61,780 nucleotides of DNA, from contig JBFXAF010000016.1 in assembly GCA_050184585.1 (NCBI GenBank), positions 1 to 61,780 of the forward strand. Reading direction: 5' to 3'. The notes beneath the pieces were generated by a model. It saw only the letters and a program-made list of their open reading frames with translations. It searched no databases and had not been told where the DNA came from. This DNA comes from JBFXAF01 sp050184585 (GTDB taxonomy: Bacteria > Pseudomonadota > Alphaproteobacteria > Rhizobiales > Rhizobiaceae). The first letter of the stretch is position 1. The number at the start of each line of letters is the position of its first letter. The translations under genes and the position numbers were made by a program. Positions 60,336 to 61,780 of this stretch are shown here, in pieces.

Positions 60336-61322
60336 GTGACAAGACTTGAGTTTCTGAAGGCCGCCGCGTTCGGCGCGGCGGCGATGGTGATGGCCGGGAG
60401 CGCCGAGGCGCAGTCGGTGAACATCCGCTTCCCTGGCGAGTACTCCAACACGCTGCCGGCGGGACTCGCCAATCTGGAGTTCCAGAAGATCGTCGAAGAG
60501 AAGTCGAAGGGCGACATCAAGGTCGAGTTCTTCTTCGACGGCAGCCTCTACAAGGGCACCGACCTGCTGCAGGCGGTGCTGCGCGGCGACGTCGAGATGT
60601 CGACGCTGATCTCGCCCTACTGGCCGGCGATCAGCCCGCGCCTCTATATCTTCGAACTGCCCTACGCCTTCCCGAGCATCGATGTGTTCCGCAAGTCGAC
60701 CGAGGATGCGGACTTCCTGCGCGAAGCCTATGCGGAGGTCGAAGAGAAGGGCGGCGTCGTGCTCGGCGTCCTGCCCAACGAGTATCTCGTTCCCGGCACC
60801 AAGAGCCCGATCCGCAAGCCGGACGACTTCAAGGGCCTGCGGCTGCGCAGCCTCGGCACCGTCAATCTGGAGATTCTGAAGAACTGGGGCGCGACGCCGG
60901 TCTCATTGACCTTCACCGAGGTGCTGCCGGCGCTCCAGCAGGGACTGATCGAAGGGATGAACGTGCCGATCGAGGTCTACGCGAACCTGAAGCTCTACGA
61001 CACCCTCAAGGAGGTGAACTACGCGACCTACAGCGCGACCTTCTTCCCGTGGATCGTCAACAAGGCATGGTGGGAAGGGCTGAGCGAGGAGCATCGCACG
61101 ATCATTCAGGATGCCGTCCGCGAGGTGAACGCCAACCAGTGGGACCGCATCAAGAAGATCAAGGAAGACACGATCGCCGTCCTCGAGGCGAATGGCGTCA
61201 ACCTGCACGTCCAGACCCCCGAGGAGGCCAAGGAATGGCGGGCCTCGGCTCAGCCGATCTGGGACAAGTACAAGGATGTGGTCGGCGAGGACCTGATCAA
61301 GAAGCTGGAGAGCTTCCAGTAA
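60336..61322 (+). CDS. TRAP transporter substrate-binding protein (DctP family)
   Basis: This 328-aa periplasmic protein has a signal peptide, L-E-F-L-K-A-A-A-F-G-A-A-A-M, cleaved near A-E-A-Q. Mature landmarks are D-L-L-Q-A-V-L-R-G-D-V-E-M, K-G-L-R-L-R-S-L-G-T containing the ligand carboxylate-binding Arg, and L-P-A-L-Q-Q-G-L-I-E-G-M. The GTG at 60336 follows GGGAGG; the longer open frame from an ATG at 60246 would bury the signal peptide. It delivers an acidic substrate to the permeases at 56074-57859, which lie across the FAH and GntR genes. Confidence 0.92.
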   Translation: MTRLEFLKAAAFGAAAMVMAGSAEAQSVNIRFPGEYSNTLPAGLANLEFQKIVEEKSKGDIKVEFFFDGSLYKGTDLLQAVLRGDVEMSTLISPYWPAISPRLYIFELPYAFPSIDVFRKSTEDADFLREAYAEVEEKGGVVLGVLPNEYLVPGTKSPIRKPDDFKGLRLRSLGTVNLEILKNWGATPVSLTFTEVLPALQQGLIEGMNVPIEVYANLKLYDTLKEVNYATYSATFFPWIVNKAWWEGLSEEHRTIIQDAVREVNANQWDRIKKIKEDTIAVLEANGVNLHVQTPEEAKEWRASAQPIWDKYKDVVGEDLIKKLESFQ

Positions 61323-61347
61323 CGCCGGCTGGCGTCCATCGAAGCTC

Positions 61348-61371
61348 GAGGCCCGGTCGAACCCGGGCCTC
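61348..61371 (+). terminator. GC hairpin after TRAP binding-protein gene
   Basis: A 9-bp stem, GAGGCCCGG and CCGGGCCTC, has a 6-nt loop and lies 26 bp after the stop codon. Only ATTCATGT follows, not a T-run, so termination efficiency is uncertain. Confidence 0.5.
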
Positions 61372-61386
61372 ATTCATGTCGGGGCC

Positions 61387-61659
61387 TAGAGCAATGTTCG
61401 ACCAGATTGAACCGGTTCTGTTTCCTCGATGGCGAGACGATCCGGCAGGAGAGACGCGACGGGCGATGGGGTTCCATCGTCCGAGCGGCTCGACGAACCG
61501 GGCGCCCGCCAGCGGGAAACCCTCCGGGCCGGGTCAATTCGGGCCAGATCCTTCGGGCTCCGGCTCGGCCGATGCACCACATCGACCGTCGCCGAAGCCC
61601 TCGACCCTGGCCCGAATTCCCTCCGGCAGAACGATTCGATCTGGTCGAACATTGCTCTA
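61387..61659. repeat. 273-bp mosaic palindromic element (RIME-like), copy B
   Basis: The element is bounded by TAGAGCAATG and CATTGCTCTA, with about 24 bp of mutually complementary ends (61388-61411 with 61635-61658). Its reverse complement matches the element at 12187-12495 through a long core that includes CGGAGGGAATTCGGGCC and GATGTGGTGCATCGGCCG. It lacks the extra hairpin present in copy A at 12334-12356. No gene is contained. It lies between the TRAP binding-protein gene and the IS630-like element. Confidence 0.85.
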
Positions 61660-61780
61660 GAGCGACATCCGACCTGACTGAATCGGGATTCCCAAATCAG
61701 CGTTGAGATGATTCAAGCTGGTTGCCGGATTGGAGGCCGGCAGCCATGTCGAAAGCTCTGTCGGTCGATCTTCGGAAGCG
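61660..61780 (+). mobile_element. Left end of an IS630-like insertion sequence
   Basis: The last ~120 bp carry the start of a transposase gene at 61746 preceded by about 85 bp of non-coding DNA (for example CTGAATCGGGATTCCCAAATC near 61678). This is a plausible terminal region of the element. The exact boundary, target TA and right end cannot be seen because the window stops. Confidence 0.5.
61746..61780 (+). CDS. IS630-family transposase, first codons only
   Basis: The open frame from the ATG at 61746 reads M-S-K-A-L-S-V-D-L-R-K and continues past the window edge. This closely matches the N-terminus of IS630-type transposases, which begin with an A/K-L-S-x-D-L-R-x-R-V segment before a helix-turn-helix. 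Only about 11 residues are available, so the call rests on a short but distinctive motif and its non-coding upstream context. Confidence 0.6.
   Translation, partial: MSKALSVDLRK

Noticed and set aside
52823..61322. Possible tRNA or rRNA genes in the gaps
   Set aside because: I saw no cloverleaf-like segment with GTTC-type loops or rRNA-like conserved stretches in any intergenic region.

Overview
This window looks like a high-GC chromosomal segment from an alphaproteobacterium of the order Hyphomicrobiales (Mesorhizobium/Aminobacter-like Phyllobacteriaceae is my best guess). The reasons are the gene families (Omp25/31-like porin, IalB-family protein, DivK-like regulator, TRAP and ABC uptake systems with catabolic enzymes), GC-rich palindromic intergenic repeats typical of rhizobia, and a pair of ~300-bp mosaic palindromic elements resembling RIME-type repeats. 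The genus assignment is inference. I see no tRNA, rRNA or CRISPR array.

Layout. (1) 1-2677, minus: branched-chain 2-oxoacid dehydrogenase operon (E1-alpha, E1-beta, first codons of E2), with a palindromic repeat in each gap. (2) 2805-11175: a porin with a clear terminator, then a signalling block: hybrid histidine kinase, two single-domain response regulators, an alpha-oxoamine synthase and a membrane PAS-GGDEF-EAL protein, plus a DHFR-like protein. (3) 11185-14344, minus: sugar oxidation genes (aldose dehydrogenase, lactonase, TIM-barrel protein). (4) 14514-28926, plus: a long operon headed by an XRE-cupin regulator, with a peptide-type ABC importer, a GAF protein, hydantoinase/oxoprolinase HyuA and two HyuB subunits, an Asp/Glu/hydantoin racemase and an M24 peptidase. 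It probably serves uptake and opening of cyclic amides or short modified peptides. (5) 29107-48310, plus: the most interesting part, described below. (6) 48252-53389: a TIGR03032-like protein, an autotransporter and an IalB-family protein. (7) 53398-61322: a TRAP importer, amidohydrolase, SDR and two FAH-family hydrolases with a GntR regulator, resembling oxidative 6-deoxysugar or sugar-acid catabolism. (8) 61387-61780: a second 300-bp mosaic element, then the first codons of an IS630-type transposase running off the window.

The candidate new system is region 5. It holds two tandem copies of a five-gene ribose-type ABC cassette in the same order: permease, periplasmic binding protein, a permease fused in frame to a strictosidine-synthase/SMP-30-like beta-propeller, a stand-alone related propeller, and a double ATPase. 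In both fusions the putative metal ligands (Glu, Asn, Asp) are kept at nearly identical spacing. In both stand-alone propellers the Asn and Asp are replaced. The permease portions end in a strongly basic segment, which suggests that the fused propeller sits in the cytoplasm at the exit of the transporter. Between the two copies lie a carboxylesterase, an SDR and a beta-keto acid cleavage enzyme. Together they suggest that an ester or lactone of a hydroxy acid is imported, opened at the membrane, oxidised and cleaved to CoA products. A GAF/PucR-type regulator follows the second copy.

Regulation is partly visible. TTGGT/ACCAA dyads lie upstream of the FAH, GntR and TRAP binding-protein genes. 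A TTTTAG/CTAAAA dyad lies at the XRE-cupin promoter. Strong GC hairpins without T-runs sit just after four separate binding-protein genes.
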